From the NCBI GenBank assembly GCA_949987705.1, contig OX465281.1, positions 202,603,112-202,667,111 of the forward strand: a stretch of 64,000 nucleotides of DNA, read 5' to 3'. Both the position numbers and the translations under genes were made by a program. The DNA is from Thereva unica (lineage: Eukaryota; Arthropoda; Insecta; Diptera; Therevidae). Positions 22,057 through 31,885 of this stretch are shown piece by piece. The first letter of the stretch is position 1; each line of letters starts with the position of its first letter. Under the pieces are notes generated by a model that was not told the origin of the DNA, ran no database searches, and worked only from the letters and a program-made list of their open reading frames with translations.

Positions 22057-22689
22057 TAAGAAATGGCTCATCAGTACAGAACTTCACTCCCTCTAAAAAT
22101 GTAAGAAATGTCTCTCCAGCTCGTATTTACAATCTCACCTCATCAATTGGATATTTTGCTACCGTAAAAGAAGCAAGAAATGTCTCTCCAATTCGTGTTT
22201 ACAATCTCATCTCGCCTAATCTCAAGTTGGTTATTTTACTGCCGCAGAAAAAAAGTAAGAAATGTTTCTCCTCTCTAGTTCCTGTTTACAATCTCACCTC
22301 GTTGTAGTTCTAATTGGATACATATTTTAGTTGTCGCCAAAAAGTCAGAAATGTCTCTCCTGTTATGCTTACAATCTCACCTCGCCGCGGTTCAATTGGG
22401 ATATTTTACTGAAGCAAAAAGTCAGAAATGTCTCTCCTGTTCCTGCTTACCATCTCACCTCGTCGCCCTTCAAATTGGATTTTTTACTGCCGCAAAAAAA
22501 TTAAGAAGTGTGTTTCCCCTACGTAATTTACAATCACGCCTCGCTTTATTTATCTTGATACACGCTCATATACCAATAGGACATTATTTTTGAACCGGGC
22601 CATTTAAAAAAATTGAGTCCTCGTACAATTTACCATCGTGTAAGGGACAAATGTACTGCCTCGTGTAAGTCCGGCTCAACTCTAGTTGG

Positions 22690-22840
22690 ATCCTTGACTT
22701 TTACAGTGTTATATAGGTGGGAGTATTCTGCGTAGATTGCTACTATTTTCCCTCACCTCATAAGATTTTGTGTTCGTTTATCTAAAACCTATCCCCAGGC
22801 GGGCATTTTGTCAGTTTCCACAATATACCCTGTATATATC
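22690..22840 (-). repeat. ACAGGGTRT repeat family member, reverse orientation
   Basis: Read on the minus strand it begins ACAGGGTATATTGTGGAAACTG and continues to CGCAGAATACTCCCACCTAT. It matches the start of the 16207 copy and the distal half of the 26.5- and 29.7-kb copies. It is non-coding. Confidence 0.55.
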
Positions 22841-23223
22841 AAAGTGAAAGTTCGTCTGTGTACCGGTGTGCTGTGTGTAAATGTCCGCTCATCCGATTGG
22901 CAAGAAATGTATTTTAGGGTATGGCGAGCAATCCTGTACGGCCTATTTTCCTCTATCTCGAACCCTTCGCGTGTACCGATATGGAAAAATCCGAAACTTT
23001 TGTATGGGAGGTACTCTTCAAATTACTGCTAAATAATACAGATGCATTTTATTTTGGTTTGGAAAAAATACGATTCCCAAAGTTTCAGATCGATCGGAGG
23101 TGATTTACACGGGTAGTCGCCGTTCAATCAAAAAAACCGATTTTTCGCGAAGCGTACGGTTCGTTGTACTTGGATTGAAATAGCTTCGGCTGTATGTTTC
23201 CGACTTTAAGCAATCTATGGCTT
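22841..23223. other. Non-coding interval
   Basis: It contains a GTTCGTCTGTGTACCGG block typical of dispersed insect repeats. No gene is seen. Confidence 0.35.
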
Positions 23224-23339
23224 GGCCCTAATCATTGAATACGATTCGGTTCAAATTAATCATAAATCGTAAATGTGGCATCACTGATTTCGATTTTTTG
23301 TCAAATCGTTGTCTTTCAATCGTAAAAGTGCAATTAAAT

Positions 23340-23565
23340 ACACCGGCGCCTTTACAACGCCAAAGGAAGAAAGGTGAACCAAAAGTAAACAATAAATATA
23401 AATTATTGGAAAAAGAACTATCAACTCAAAAATATATATTAGAAAAAGTGGTTACTTATTTAAGTGAAATTAGAGAAACGCAAAAGGAAAACAATAGATA
23501 TCCAAGAAAGATGTATTATTTACAAGAAAAACGATACGAATTGGAAAAAGAAAAGCTAAAATAAA
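23340..23565 (+). pseudogene. Harbinger accessory (Myb/SANT-like) protein remnant
   Basis: From about 23350 the frame encodes a basic start (QRQRKKGEPKVNNKYKLLEK). A highly charged helical stretch rich in E, K, L and Q follows (YILEKVVTYLSEIRETQKEN, then RYELEKEKLK) and ends at a TAA near 23562. Just past the stop another frame continues the same style (IAKQKYQTEIIQLKKAKIDI), so a frameshift or stop has split the tail. Harbinger elements carry a second protein with an N-terminal Myb/SANT-like domain and a charged, coiled-coil-like C-terminus that helps the transposase reach DNA. Only the C-terminal part is seen here. The upstream residues in this frame are translated terminal repeat and not protein. 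The assignment rests on context plus composition. Confidence 0.5.
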
Positions 23566-23840
23566 ATAAAAAAAGGAATATTGCAAAACAAAAATACCAG
23601 ACTGAAATTATTCAACTAAAAAAAGCCAAAATAGATATTTAACTGAAAAAATTAATTTAAGAAACTAAGAAGTTGATTTTTCATATATTTTTATTATTTA
23701 TTTTTGAGTTTTCAAGGAGTTTTGTTTATTTTTTATATTTTTTTAAGGTATAGAATTTAAAATTAATTTATAGTTAATAATAATAATAATAATAATACAG
23801 CTGTGAAGAATTAAAAAATAGTTTCTATTTATTGTTACGT

Positions 23841-25094
23841 CTATCTTATAATAGAATTAAGAATCTCATTCCTAATGGATATTGCTGTTTGATTCTCATT
23901 TTGTGAATTGCATGTCTCGTATGAGTCTCTTCCTGATGCTTCCTCTATTTCTTCAAATGGAATGTTGAAATTTATGCAAATATTGTGTAGGGCGCAGGAC
24001 ACGTTAATTATTTGGGACGCTTTCCTAGGGCCGTAGTGTAATTCTCTAGCAGCAAGAAGACAGCGAAAACGTGACTTTAGAAGACCGATGGTGCGTTCTA
24101 CAATGTTTCGTGCTTGTGCATGTTTGGAATTGAATCTTGATTCTCTAGATCCTTCTTCAGACGATCTAAATGGTGCAATTAACCACGGTTCCAATGGGTA
24201 TCCGGAATCACCTATATTGTAATTATAATACCAATAATATTAATATTATTATATATATTTTTGGCATTACCTAGAAGCCATGTATTTCTTTCACAATTTT
24301 CATAACTTCTCATTAATTTTCTTCGTACTATACTTTCACTCCAAATAAAGGAATCATGAGAGGCTCCTCCATGCCTGGAATCTTCAGCAATAATTTTCAT
24401 GTTGTGGTCGCATACCTGAAATTTATTATTATTATTATTATTTACTTATTATCCTTACTATATTTTTGTAAAACTTACAATCATAGCATTAATGCTATGT
24501 TTTCCTTTTCTGTTGTAAAATAAATGCTCGTTTCTGTTTGGTCTTACTATATTAATGTGAGTTCCATCAACACAACCAATGACTCCGGGAAACCGATGTT
24601 TTTGATAAAAGAAACTTTTACAATCCGCTTTAGAATTTTCATTCGGCCATAAAATGCATTTAGGACAAATTCTTTCTTCTATAATTCCTAATACTTCGCC
24701 TAAAACGTATGCCACCCCAGATTGTGCCATTCCTATGCAATAATCTTGACCAACACAACGCTGGTAACTTCCACTTGCAAGGAATCTTAAAGTTGCCGCA
24801 AGCTTTAATATTGGAGGAATCGACGATGAACGGCTTCTAGGTTTAAAAAAATCTTTTATTTCTTCCAATAAGAAAGTGACAACACCTTTGTTCAACCTAA
24901 ATAAGTTAATAAAACTAAACAAAATATTTAGTATGTAGGTGGTCAAAGAATAAAGAAGAACAAAACAACAAACCTCGTTTCATGCATCGGAAATCCAAAG
25001 GATTTGAAGAATCTCTTATCTTTTTTCTAATTACTGCTTGAGTTTCTTCCTCACTTTCACTGCTGCTGGATAGTAATAGGCTTAGCGGTATCAT
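23841..25094 (-). CDS. PIF/Harbinger (HARBI1-like) transposase, spliced
   Basis: Four exons are proposed from splice sites and continuous homology: about 25094-24970, 24896-24479, 24415-24271 and 24211-23841, about 350 residues, the normal family length. The last two junctions are clean GT/AG with matching phase, joining AMI to VCDHN and WLLG to DSGYP. The exon 1/2 junction is ambiguous. An N-terminal acidic stretch precedes NKGVVTFLLEEI. The DDE_4 nuclease core follows: GCVDGTHI (first Asp), SRHGGASHDSFIW (second Asp), GDSGYPLEPW and VERTIGLLKSRFRCL (catalytic Glu). All three acidic residues are present and I see no stop within the exons, so the enzyme may be intact. It excises and inserts Harbinger elements, with a preference for TWA targets as seen at the MITEs in this window, although those MITEs have different end sequences. 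Confidence 0.85.
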
Positions 25095-25382
25095 TATTAT
25101 ATTATTATTATTAATATTTTTATTATTATTATTATTTTTTTTTTTATTATTATTTTTATTATTTTTTTTTATTATTAATTATCACTTTTATTACACCACT
25201 TATCAGAAAACAATTTTTGTCAGCAAAGTGAAGTTATCTGCAATCCAAGAAAAATCGTACATTCATATGGCGCTGCCTATTCATACTTACGATCGTAAAC
25301 AGTGATACCAAATCAAAATTGGATCGTAAGTACAAATCGTAGGTAAACAATTTCAATCGGATCGTGTTCAATGATCAGCCCC

Positions 25383-25765
25383 CAGGTCTCGAAGCCAAAA
25401 GGACAACAAATTTAATAATCGGATGCTCATCGCTTTTACTTTTTGAGCTGTGGTACCTGGAAATTTACTTCGACAAAATCATGCCACGTGTAGGAAAAGG
25501 AAATAGCGGATTTTTTTCATTTCTCTTCAATTTGATTTTAGCGTCGATTCGAATGCATAATGAGATTGCACTTGCAGTTACATCATCGGGAATTTTATCA
25601 ACGCTTCTTGATAGTGGACGTATAGTGCATACAGTGCCCAAGCTCCCATTGAATGTGAACCAGATAGACACACCTACATGTAAAATAAGTCCTTAAAACG
25701 TACAAAATTATAAATTGAGACAAATGCACCATGGCCCATAAACTAAAAAAGCATGAATGATAATT
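25383..25765 (+). pseudogene. Pif1-type helicase fragment (Helitron relic)
   Basis: From about 25490 the frame gives FSFLFNLILASIRMHNEIAL, then AVTSSGILSTLLDSGRIVHT and KLPLNVNQIDTPTCKIS, ending at TAA near 25694. This is the start of the helicase motor: the strand after Walker A, the SSGIA-TLL block and the LP(L/I)N block. The Walker A loop itself is disrupted (VGKGNSG). The next helicase block continues in another frame with IIN-stop-DKCTMAHK, so there is at least one frameshift and one nonsense change. It aligns with the relic at 3600-3803 over the second half. Confidence 0.65.
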
Positions 25766-26179
25766 ATTTAATTATGAAACCGTCTTAAAAAAACTTATTA
25801 TTTTTTTTTTAAATTGAAGGAAAAAAAGTTATAGCCTATATTGTGACTAATTTTGGTGTTCTAAGACGTATAACTCCCTAATTATTCAATTAACGACAAA
25901 ACAGCTTAAAGAATAAATTGTAGATAATTCAATTCTAAACAAAAAATCCTTTTACAAATTTTCTGTAAGATGTACTGTTTCGGAGATATAGTGAAACCTT
26001 GTCCTGCTTTTTTGCAATGTTAAAGTACCATTCCCATGCACTAATATTGAAATGTTTCTGATTTCAAATAATATAATATAAAAACTAAACTAAAAGACTA
26101 AAATTAAAAACCTACTATAATGAAAATGTAGTAAGTGGATCCAAAGAAAGCTAAATAGTACAGCTCCTAGAAATTTCTT
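25766..26179. other. Non-coding interval
   Basis: A/T-rich sequence without recognisable features. Confidence 0.35.
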
Positions 26180-27376
26180 CTGCAAAAAAAATTGTAGGTT
26201 AATGAAATTTGGAATGGTGGGAGTTTAGCAATTGGAGAAAAGGTAACCGTTGAGTTCCGGGCCGTACTTCGTGAAAATCACGAGAAAATCCGATTGAAAG
26301 AATTTTCCGACGCTTTCCCGACCGTAGCTCGGAAAAACGTCGAAATTGGAAAAATGTTAAGAAGACAAAATTAAAGCTATGAAAATTCTCAACAAAAAAA
26401 GTTATATAAGCTTTTCCCGGAAAACCTCACGTTTAGTCGGAAAATGGAGGGTAAAGAAAAAAAATATGAAAAATTATTTTGCTTTTATATTGTTTTCTTT
26501 ATGCAGGGTGTCCCACCTCAAGTTACAAAGTGGCGGGCTGTAGATAGGCTTTGGATAGACGAACAAATAATCATTTGGGAGGGGGGCAGAAATCGTAACG
26601 GTTTGGTCACTAGGGCGTTTTAAAATTTTTTTGATAGAGGTTTACATATCACCCTGTATTTTGGTAACCCGATGACCTACTTCCATGAATTAGGTAGCAG
26701 TATACGCAGAATACTCCCACCTATCTAAACTGTAAAAGCGAAGGTTCTACACCACCAACTTCCCGAGTTATGAGTCAAAATATCATTTTTTTTACAGATA
26801 AACTATTTCGAATATACATATACATATGTATATTAGAAAAATTGACAAAGTTCCTATATTTATTTCCATTTATTCTTCATCGCTGGATGTCTCGGGGTCT
26901 GGTTCACCGGAGCTGTCCACTTCACCTTCATTTTCTTCTTTTAAGTTCTCTTCAGGATCATTCATTACGGGGATATTACTGCAGCGATTCCTGTAACAAT
27001 GAGCACATACTGAGTTGCACAATATTGTGCACGAGGTGAGGTGGGACACCCTGCATAAAGAAAACAATATAAAAGCAAAATAATTTTTCATATTTTTTTT
27101 TCTTTACCCTCCATTTTCCGACCAAACGTGAGGTTTTCCAGGAAAAGCTTATATAACGTTTTTGTTGAGAATTTTCATAGCTTTAATTTTGTCTTCTTAA
27201 CATTTTTCCAATTTCGACGTTTTTCCGAGCTACGGCCGGGAAAGCGTCGGAAAATTCTTTCAATCGGATTTTCTCGTGATTTTCACGAAGTACGGCCCGG
27301 AACTCAACGGTTACCTTTTCTCCAATTGCTAAACTCCCACCATTCCAAATTTCATTAACCTACAATTTTTTTGCAG
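26180..27376. repeat. Large inverted-repeat element, arms of about 340 bp
   Basis: The left arm 26180-26521 (CTGCAAAAAAAATTGTAGG ... ATGCAGGGTGTCCCACCTC) is nearly identical to the reverse complement of 27028-27376. The middle, about 505 bp (26522-27027), is not palindromic. It contains a member of the ACAGGGT repeat family and a possible coding remnant. The inner arm ends themselves begin GCAGGGTGTCCC, so an ACAGGGT-type element may sit between outer arms. The right arm abuts a hAT transposase fragment at 27377. Confidence 0.85.
26867..27060 (-). pseudogene. Possible transposase C-terminus: Cys-rich segment plus acidic tail
   Basis: A minus-strand frame between the inverted arms encodes a Cys/His-rich stretch (SCTILCNSVCAHCYRNRCSN). 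An acidic C-terminus rich in Glu, Ser and Pro follows (EGEVDSSGEPDPETSSDEE), then a stop. A Cys-rich zinc-binding tail is common at transposase C-termini, but I do not recognise the family. The frame runs into the inverted arm, where it loses meaning. It may be a chance frame. Confidence 0.25.
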
Positions 27377-27720
27377 TTTTAGCGATTTTTTTTACTCTGG
27401 AAACTGTACTAAAATGTTGTTGTGCATGACGTGAAATATTTTTAAAAAGTTCTGGATTTAACGAAATGTAAACTTCCAGCCATTTTTCAGCAAACTGATT
27501 ATTTAATAGTGAACTTGATTGTAAATTTTTCAGCTTTTCATTCAGTTGAGTACTGGCCGGTGCATCATCGACATTAAAAGCATATGGAAGACTTACCATA
27601 TTAGAATTTTTTTTTACATTTTTAAATATTGACATAAATTCTTTGAATAAATCATCCCATATTTTTTTTATAATCACTGTTTTGTTTCAAAGTTGGAAAA
27701 TGAATAATTGAACTTTAACA
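27360..27720 (-). pseudogene. hAT transposase C-terminal fragment (GTF2IRD2/ZBED-like)
   Basis: The frame encodes KKIWDDLFKEFMSIFKNVKK, then SLPYAFNVDDAPASTQLNEK and LKNLQSSSLLNNQFAEKWLE. The pattern F-x-FNVDDAP-x-x-x-Q, followed by LQSxxxL, is typical of the stretch just before the dimerisation domain in hAT transposases related to ZBED/GTF2IRD2 proteins. The frame ends at 27360, inside the right arm of the inverted repeat. The dimerisation motif that should follow is absent, so the element at 26180-27376 may have interrupted it. Upstream the frame breaks near 27680. Confidence 0.5.
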
Positions 27721-28314
27721 GCTCAAAATAATTTAGTTTCGGCTGATAGTACGCATTCAATTGAAATTGAAGCATAACTGTACAATTTTTTTAATTTTTT
27801 TTATTTTCAGTCGATTTAGGTATGGTTTGAACCCTTTAGGAGTATCCATTAAGATAAAATTTGGCTCGATTTGGTATAAATCAACCACCTTCGCATGTAA
27901 GTAAATATTGAAAAAAGTGTATCTCATTGGATTATTTTTGATTGTTATTGAAATTATCGTGAAAAACTGTTAAAACGCATCAAAGATCATCCGTAAGAAA
28001 ATAATAAAATTGTGCAAGCTCTTAGGCTTTAGTTGACTCAGGTTTGATATTGAAAACAGATACATCTGTTAAAGCACTTTTACCCCATATTAAATTGATC
28101 CTACATTCAGTCGAATCAATGTGAAGTTTATGTGTAGTAGTTCGATAAGCTCTTTTAATATTTTTATTTTAATAGCTGAGTACCATTTATTGTGGCTTCT
28201 CGAATGAAATCCTCGACCAAATCTTCTAAACCGCTCCCGCTAGTTTTAGTTCTAAATTCTCCTGGAATTTTGGACAATGCAGATTCTCGTAACCCACCCG
28301 AGAAAAGTAAAACT
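27721..28314. other. Non-coding interval
   Basis: No gene or element ends recognised. Confidence 0.35.
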
Positions 28315-28450
28315 AGTGGGATGTTGTGCCTAGACACTAGCCACTAATTACGCTTTTTCATGGTATTCTTTCTGTTGAATAACACTTCAGACTGGATGAC
28401 AATATATTAAGTGGAGATTGTGAAGATTCACGAAAACAATCCAACAAATA
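28315..28450 (+). repeat. 136-bp sequence, inverted partner at 32205-32340
   Basis: It contains TGTTGTGCCTAGACACTAGCC and AACACTTCAGACTGGATGAC. Its reverse complement recurs at 32205-32340 with only a handful of differences. Similarity stops at the same points in both copies. Confidence 0.8.
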
Positions 28451-29079
28451 CAACACATACAAATGCAAATACATATATTATCGTTAAAAATTCGGCTTAC
28501 CGCACCTTTTGTATTAATTTATACATCAATTTAACTTTTTTTTATTTTTAAAGGAAAAATCACGCACGCACTTCACTTTTCTTTAAATGTAGAAACATCT
28601 ACTGAAAAACACAGGCACCTCCCAGTGGGAAAAATTGGGAGCGCTGCACAGGGGAGTGCACTTGGAGCACTCTCAAGGGAGCTTTCCTGGAGTTTTCATA
28701 AATTTCATAGAAAAAACGAGTGTGCGTAGGACCACACTTTAGAAGTGTTAACTTCTATGGCTAGTCTAAATTTCCAAATCCATCTTAATGCAGGACGATA
28801 AGGATTAATATATTTTATTTATGAATATTCTGTTAAAGTTTATTTAATTGTTACTTATATGCACTCACTCCAAAATGTGTTGCAATGTTTTGGAAATTAA
28901 ACAATTTGTCTTAAACTTATCACACAAAGATCGGACGATGGATGACTGGGATAATGTAGTTTTTAGTAAAAATAGTAGATAATATATAGTAATAAATACA
29001 TAGTACATAGTTCATAGGAAATATGTAGTACATAGTGCACAGTACTTATCGTCGGGTTGATGCCATAGTCACGAACCAG
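28451..29079. other. Non-coding interval with TAGTACATA-type simple repeats
   Basis: From about 28975 the phrase (A)TAGTACATAG recurs. Similar simple sequence resumes at 30745-30815, on the far side of the foldback element. Confidence 0.4.
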
Positions 29080-30644
29080 AAAGGAGGTGGGTCAAAATTG
29101 CCCCAGGCCCGGCGCAAAAGAAAAGTATCTCCGATTATCGGCTATAATAAGTATAGAATTTCTGTATAGTTGTTATATCCCGTAACTTCGGGGGCCTCGG
29201 TAGTCTAGAGGTAAGGCGCCTGACTGCTATCCCCAGAGGTCCCGGGTTCGAATCCCGGTGGTGCCACGGTCCTTCGCCTTTCCCACCTAACTTTCCTTCT
29301 TTCTTCTTCCCTCTTTACATTCCTGATTCCCCTGTCATAGCCTTACCTAGTCCTTCTCCGCTCCACCAAGCGCATGCCATCGGTTGGTTGATGAGATTCA
29401 ACTCGTTTCAGGAGGCATAACACTCCAGCGAGTTGTTCTCGACGCCCCGATGTCAGAGTCGCGAAATGGTTGTGAGTAGGTGGAATAAAATATCGCGGCT
29501 AGGTTGTGACAGTTACTTCCTTCTCTTCTGTCTATCTTCCGGCTAGAGCTGCTGTTCGACATTGCACTCTATACGAATAAAATAGATTGTCGACAGTACA
29601 AAGGGACTTTCCCTAACCCTCTAGTCTGTCAAATAAAAAAAAAAAAAAAAAAACTGTGGCTAAGGTGTTAATAATGTTATTTCTTTTTATTCGGGCGAAA
29701 AGACTAATTAACCCTGTATTTTTGTAACGCCACCACATATCTTCATGAATAAGGTATCAGTGCACGCAAAATACTCCCACCTATCTAAAATTGTAAAAAC
29801 GACGGTACCACAGTACCAACTTCCAGAGTTATGAGTCGTCAAAGTCAAAATTTTGTTTGTTTTAACAAAAATGTCACTTTCAACCACCTTTTTCTCCAAA
29901 ATATTCATAGTCAACTAATGTTTTCTTTTTCCTAGAATAAGAAAGCTTGGAGTTTTTCCTATGAATAATGTCTAGACAATTTTTATGCTACGGCCTTTAC
30001 TTTCGAAGTTATAAGCAATTTAAATGCTAAAACTGGCCTTATTTGCGGAAATTGCAAGCAATTTTGACTTTGACTTTTTTTCACTTAGTTCTTTTCGACA
30101 TAAGCTTAGGAAAAAGAGTACTAAAAAAGTACGAAATAACGCCAATTTTAGTATTAAAATTGCTTATAACTTCGAAAGTAAAGGCCGTAGCATAAAAATT
30201 GTCTGGACATTATTCATAGGAAAAACTCCAAGCTTTCTTATTCTAGGAAAAAAAACATTAGTTGACTATGAACATTTTGGAGAAAAAGGTGGTTGAAAGT
30301 GACATTTTTGTTAAAACAAACAAAATTTTGACTTTGACGACTCATAACTCTGTTAGTTGATACTGTGGTACCGTCGCTTTTACAATTTTAGATAGGTGGG
30401 AGTATTTTGCGTGCACTGATACCTTATTCATGAAGATATGTGGTGGCGTTACAAAAATACAGGGTTAATTAGTCATTTCGCCCGAAAATAAGAAATAGTA
30501 TTATTAACACCTTAGCCACAGTTACGGGATATAACAACTATACAGAAATTCAATAATTATTATAGCCGATAATCTGAGATATTTTTCTTTTGCGCCGGGC
30601 CTGGGGTAATTTTGTATGGGCTGTGACCCACCTCCTTTTTTTCT
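29080..30644. repeat. Large foldback element, left arm interrupted by a SINE
   Basis: The left arm (29080-29186 plus 29654-30060) is the reverse complement of the right arm (about 30130-30644), apart from a few substitutions and an extra 11 bases near 30615. The loop is about 70 bp. Both arms contain the distal half of the ACAGGGT repeat family (AATACTCCCACCTATCTAAA, GAGTTATGAGTCGTCAAAG), so the structure is two such units head to head. Without the SINE the element would be about 1.1 kb. It is non-coding. Confidence 0.88.
29187..29653 (+). mobile_element. tRNA-derived SINE, copy 2
   Basis: The tRNA-like head begins GGGGCCTCGGTAGTCTAGAG (29191) and contains an A-box-like TAGTCTAGAGG and a B-box-like GGGTTCGAATCCCGG. 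The body follows, and the tail is an A-run ending at 29653. The uninterrupted right arm of the host foldback (CTTAGCCACAGTTACGGGAT, near 30510-30530) gives the pre-insertion sequence: CCCGTAAC joined to TGTGG. The duplication is short or merged with the A-tail (AAC). Confidence 0.92.
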
Positions 30645-30829
30645 ATTTTAAACATTGTGCAAATATGCAAAAAAGTCATATTATATTCAGCCAAAGTCAC
30701 GGATCTAAATTTTTATGGGAATCTACTGGATTCAATTTGAATTTTTCAGAACATAGTACATAATATGCAGTACATTGTATATAGTACGTAATAGATAATA
30801 TATAATACATAGAAAATAATATAACACAC

Positions 30830-31365
30830 CAGTAGGGAATGGAAGTACTGGAAAAACTACTTCTACAGAAGCAGTTCAGTACTTCCACCCAGTACAAAAA
30901 AGGCATTACATTAACACGGCGATGGCCTAGGCTGGGAAGTACTTCTTTTTTCCCTTCCATAGAATGTGTTTTGGAAGTACTTATACTACATTTATTATTA
31001 AACTCATAATACAAAGTTATTATACTGTAAATTTTTATAATGTAATTTAGTTGGGGTAGGCGTGAAGAGGTGGGGTAGCTTGAAGTAAAATTAAGCGATT
31101 TATATTTATATCATAAACATAAATTCAAATATATGTTTATACATCAAAGATAAAAAACTTAATGGCTGAGATAACTGAGACTATTAACAAAGAAAACGAC
31201 CAGCTATGAAGTTTATCAACACGCTTTTTGCGCGAAATCAAACGCTTGGTCACCAAACCCATTCTCCTCTGCATTACTTATGAGTCATAACAGAAAACAC
31301 TAAATAAATACCTAAGTACTTCCAAATCGACTTCCCACAGTAAATACTTGCGATTTTCCCTACTG
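30830..31365. repeat. Possible 536-bp TIR element with CAGTAGGGAA ends
   Basis: CAGTAGGGAATGGAAGTAC at 30830 and the reverse complement of the right end, CAGTAGGGAAAATCGCAAGTA (ending 31365), share their first ten bases. GGAAGTACTT blocks recur inside both halves. CAG-starting ends suggest hAT, but the flanking 8-mers do not match, so the status is uncertain. Confidence 0.4.
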
Positions 31366-31489
31366 GGATACTACCCCAGTTATGTAAGTAAAATACAGAC
31401 GCCCAGTCGAATAGGCGAAACGCCGAAACGTATTCCATGTCGCCGAAAGTAATTAATCCAAGCAAAATATTTAAATATTGCAGCCATTT

Positions 31490-31885
31490 AGCTGGCTAGA
31501 GCATAGCAACTTTTAGTCGTGGTCCAGCAACAGACAGCAGCGATGGTGACACGCGCACTTTGCTGCGCACCCGTTTCTGGCTACTTGTGCCTATGCAGCT
31601 GTCTAGAGCATGGAAACTTTTGGTTGAGCTCCACTTACAAACAGCAGCGTATAATTCTATGTGTGCGAGGCAAAATAGCCCGCGCTTGATGGGAGGGATT
31701 GGGTTTGAATGTTGCAATGCAGAAGCTGCTCTCAGCATTCGTTTCATATTCTCGCAATGCAGACGCCGCTCTCAAAATTCATGTCATATTCTCAGCCAAA
31801 AGTTTCCATGCTCTAGAAAGCTGCATAGGCACAAGTAGCCAGAAACGGGTGTGCAACAAAGTGTGCGTGTCACCATCATTGCAGC
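31490..31885. repeat. Inverted-repeat structure with internal tandem duplications
   Basis: The left arm at about 31538-31627 (GTGACACGCGCACTTTGCTG ... CATGGAAACTTTTGG) is the reverse complement of 31797-31880. Inside, a 42-bp unit (GCAATGCAGA-GC-GCTCTC ... TTCATATTCTC) is tandemly duplicated at about 31715-31795. The block TAGAGCATGGAAACTTTTGG also recurs in variant form at 31497. It is non-coding. Confidence 0.75.

Larger units (their letters stand above)
16931..22520. repeat. Satellite-like tandem array interrupted by a LINE and two MITEs
   Basis: Array pieces lie at about 16931-17003, 20454-20667, 21419-21511 and 22057-22520. Two repeat types alternate. One is a 45-bp unit (AAGAAATGTCTCTTCAG ... 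CCTCCCTCGAAAAATGT), about four copies at 20480-20667. The other is an 80-90-bp unit (AAGAAATGTCTCTCC ... TTTACAATCTCACCTCG ... GGATATTTTACTGCCGCAAAA), about six copies at 22090-22520. The LINE's left flank (CACCTCGCCTAATTTCAAG, 16985-17003) and right flank (TAAGTTGGATATTTTGCTGCCGC, from about 20454) rebuild one 80-90-bp unit, so the array existed before the insertions. It is non-coding. Confidence 0.75.
23224..25382. mobile_element. PIF/Harbinger transposon with two convergent genes
   Basis: The left terminus begins GGCCCTAATCATTGAATACG. The reverse complement of the right terminus, GGGGCTGATCATTGAACACG, matches at about three quarters of positions over 34 bases. Inside are a spliced transposase (minus strand) and, convergently, the remnant of the accessory protein gene. 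This gene pair is the normal Harbinger arrangement. I could not find a clean 3-bp target duplication, so the outermost bases are uncertain by a few positions. TTATTA microsatellites lie near 24425 and 25095-25180. Confidence 0.8.

Noticed and set aside
20454..22520. Regularly spaced repeats suggestive of a CRISPR-like array
   Set aside because: Units are adjacent or diverged satellite repeats without unique spacers, in eukaryotic DNA.
29191..29265. tRNA gene candidate on the plus strand
   Set aside because: Same SINE head; the inserted copy is flanked by the interrupted foldback arm.
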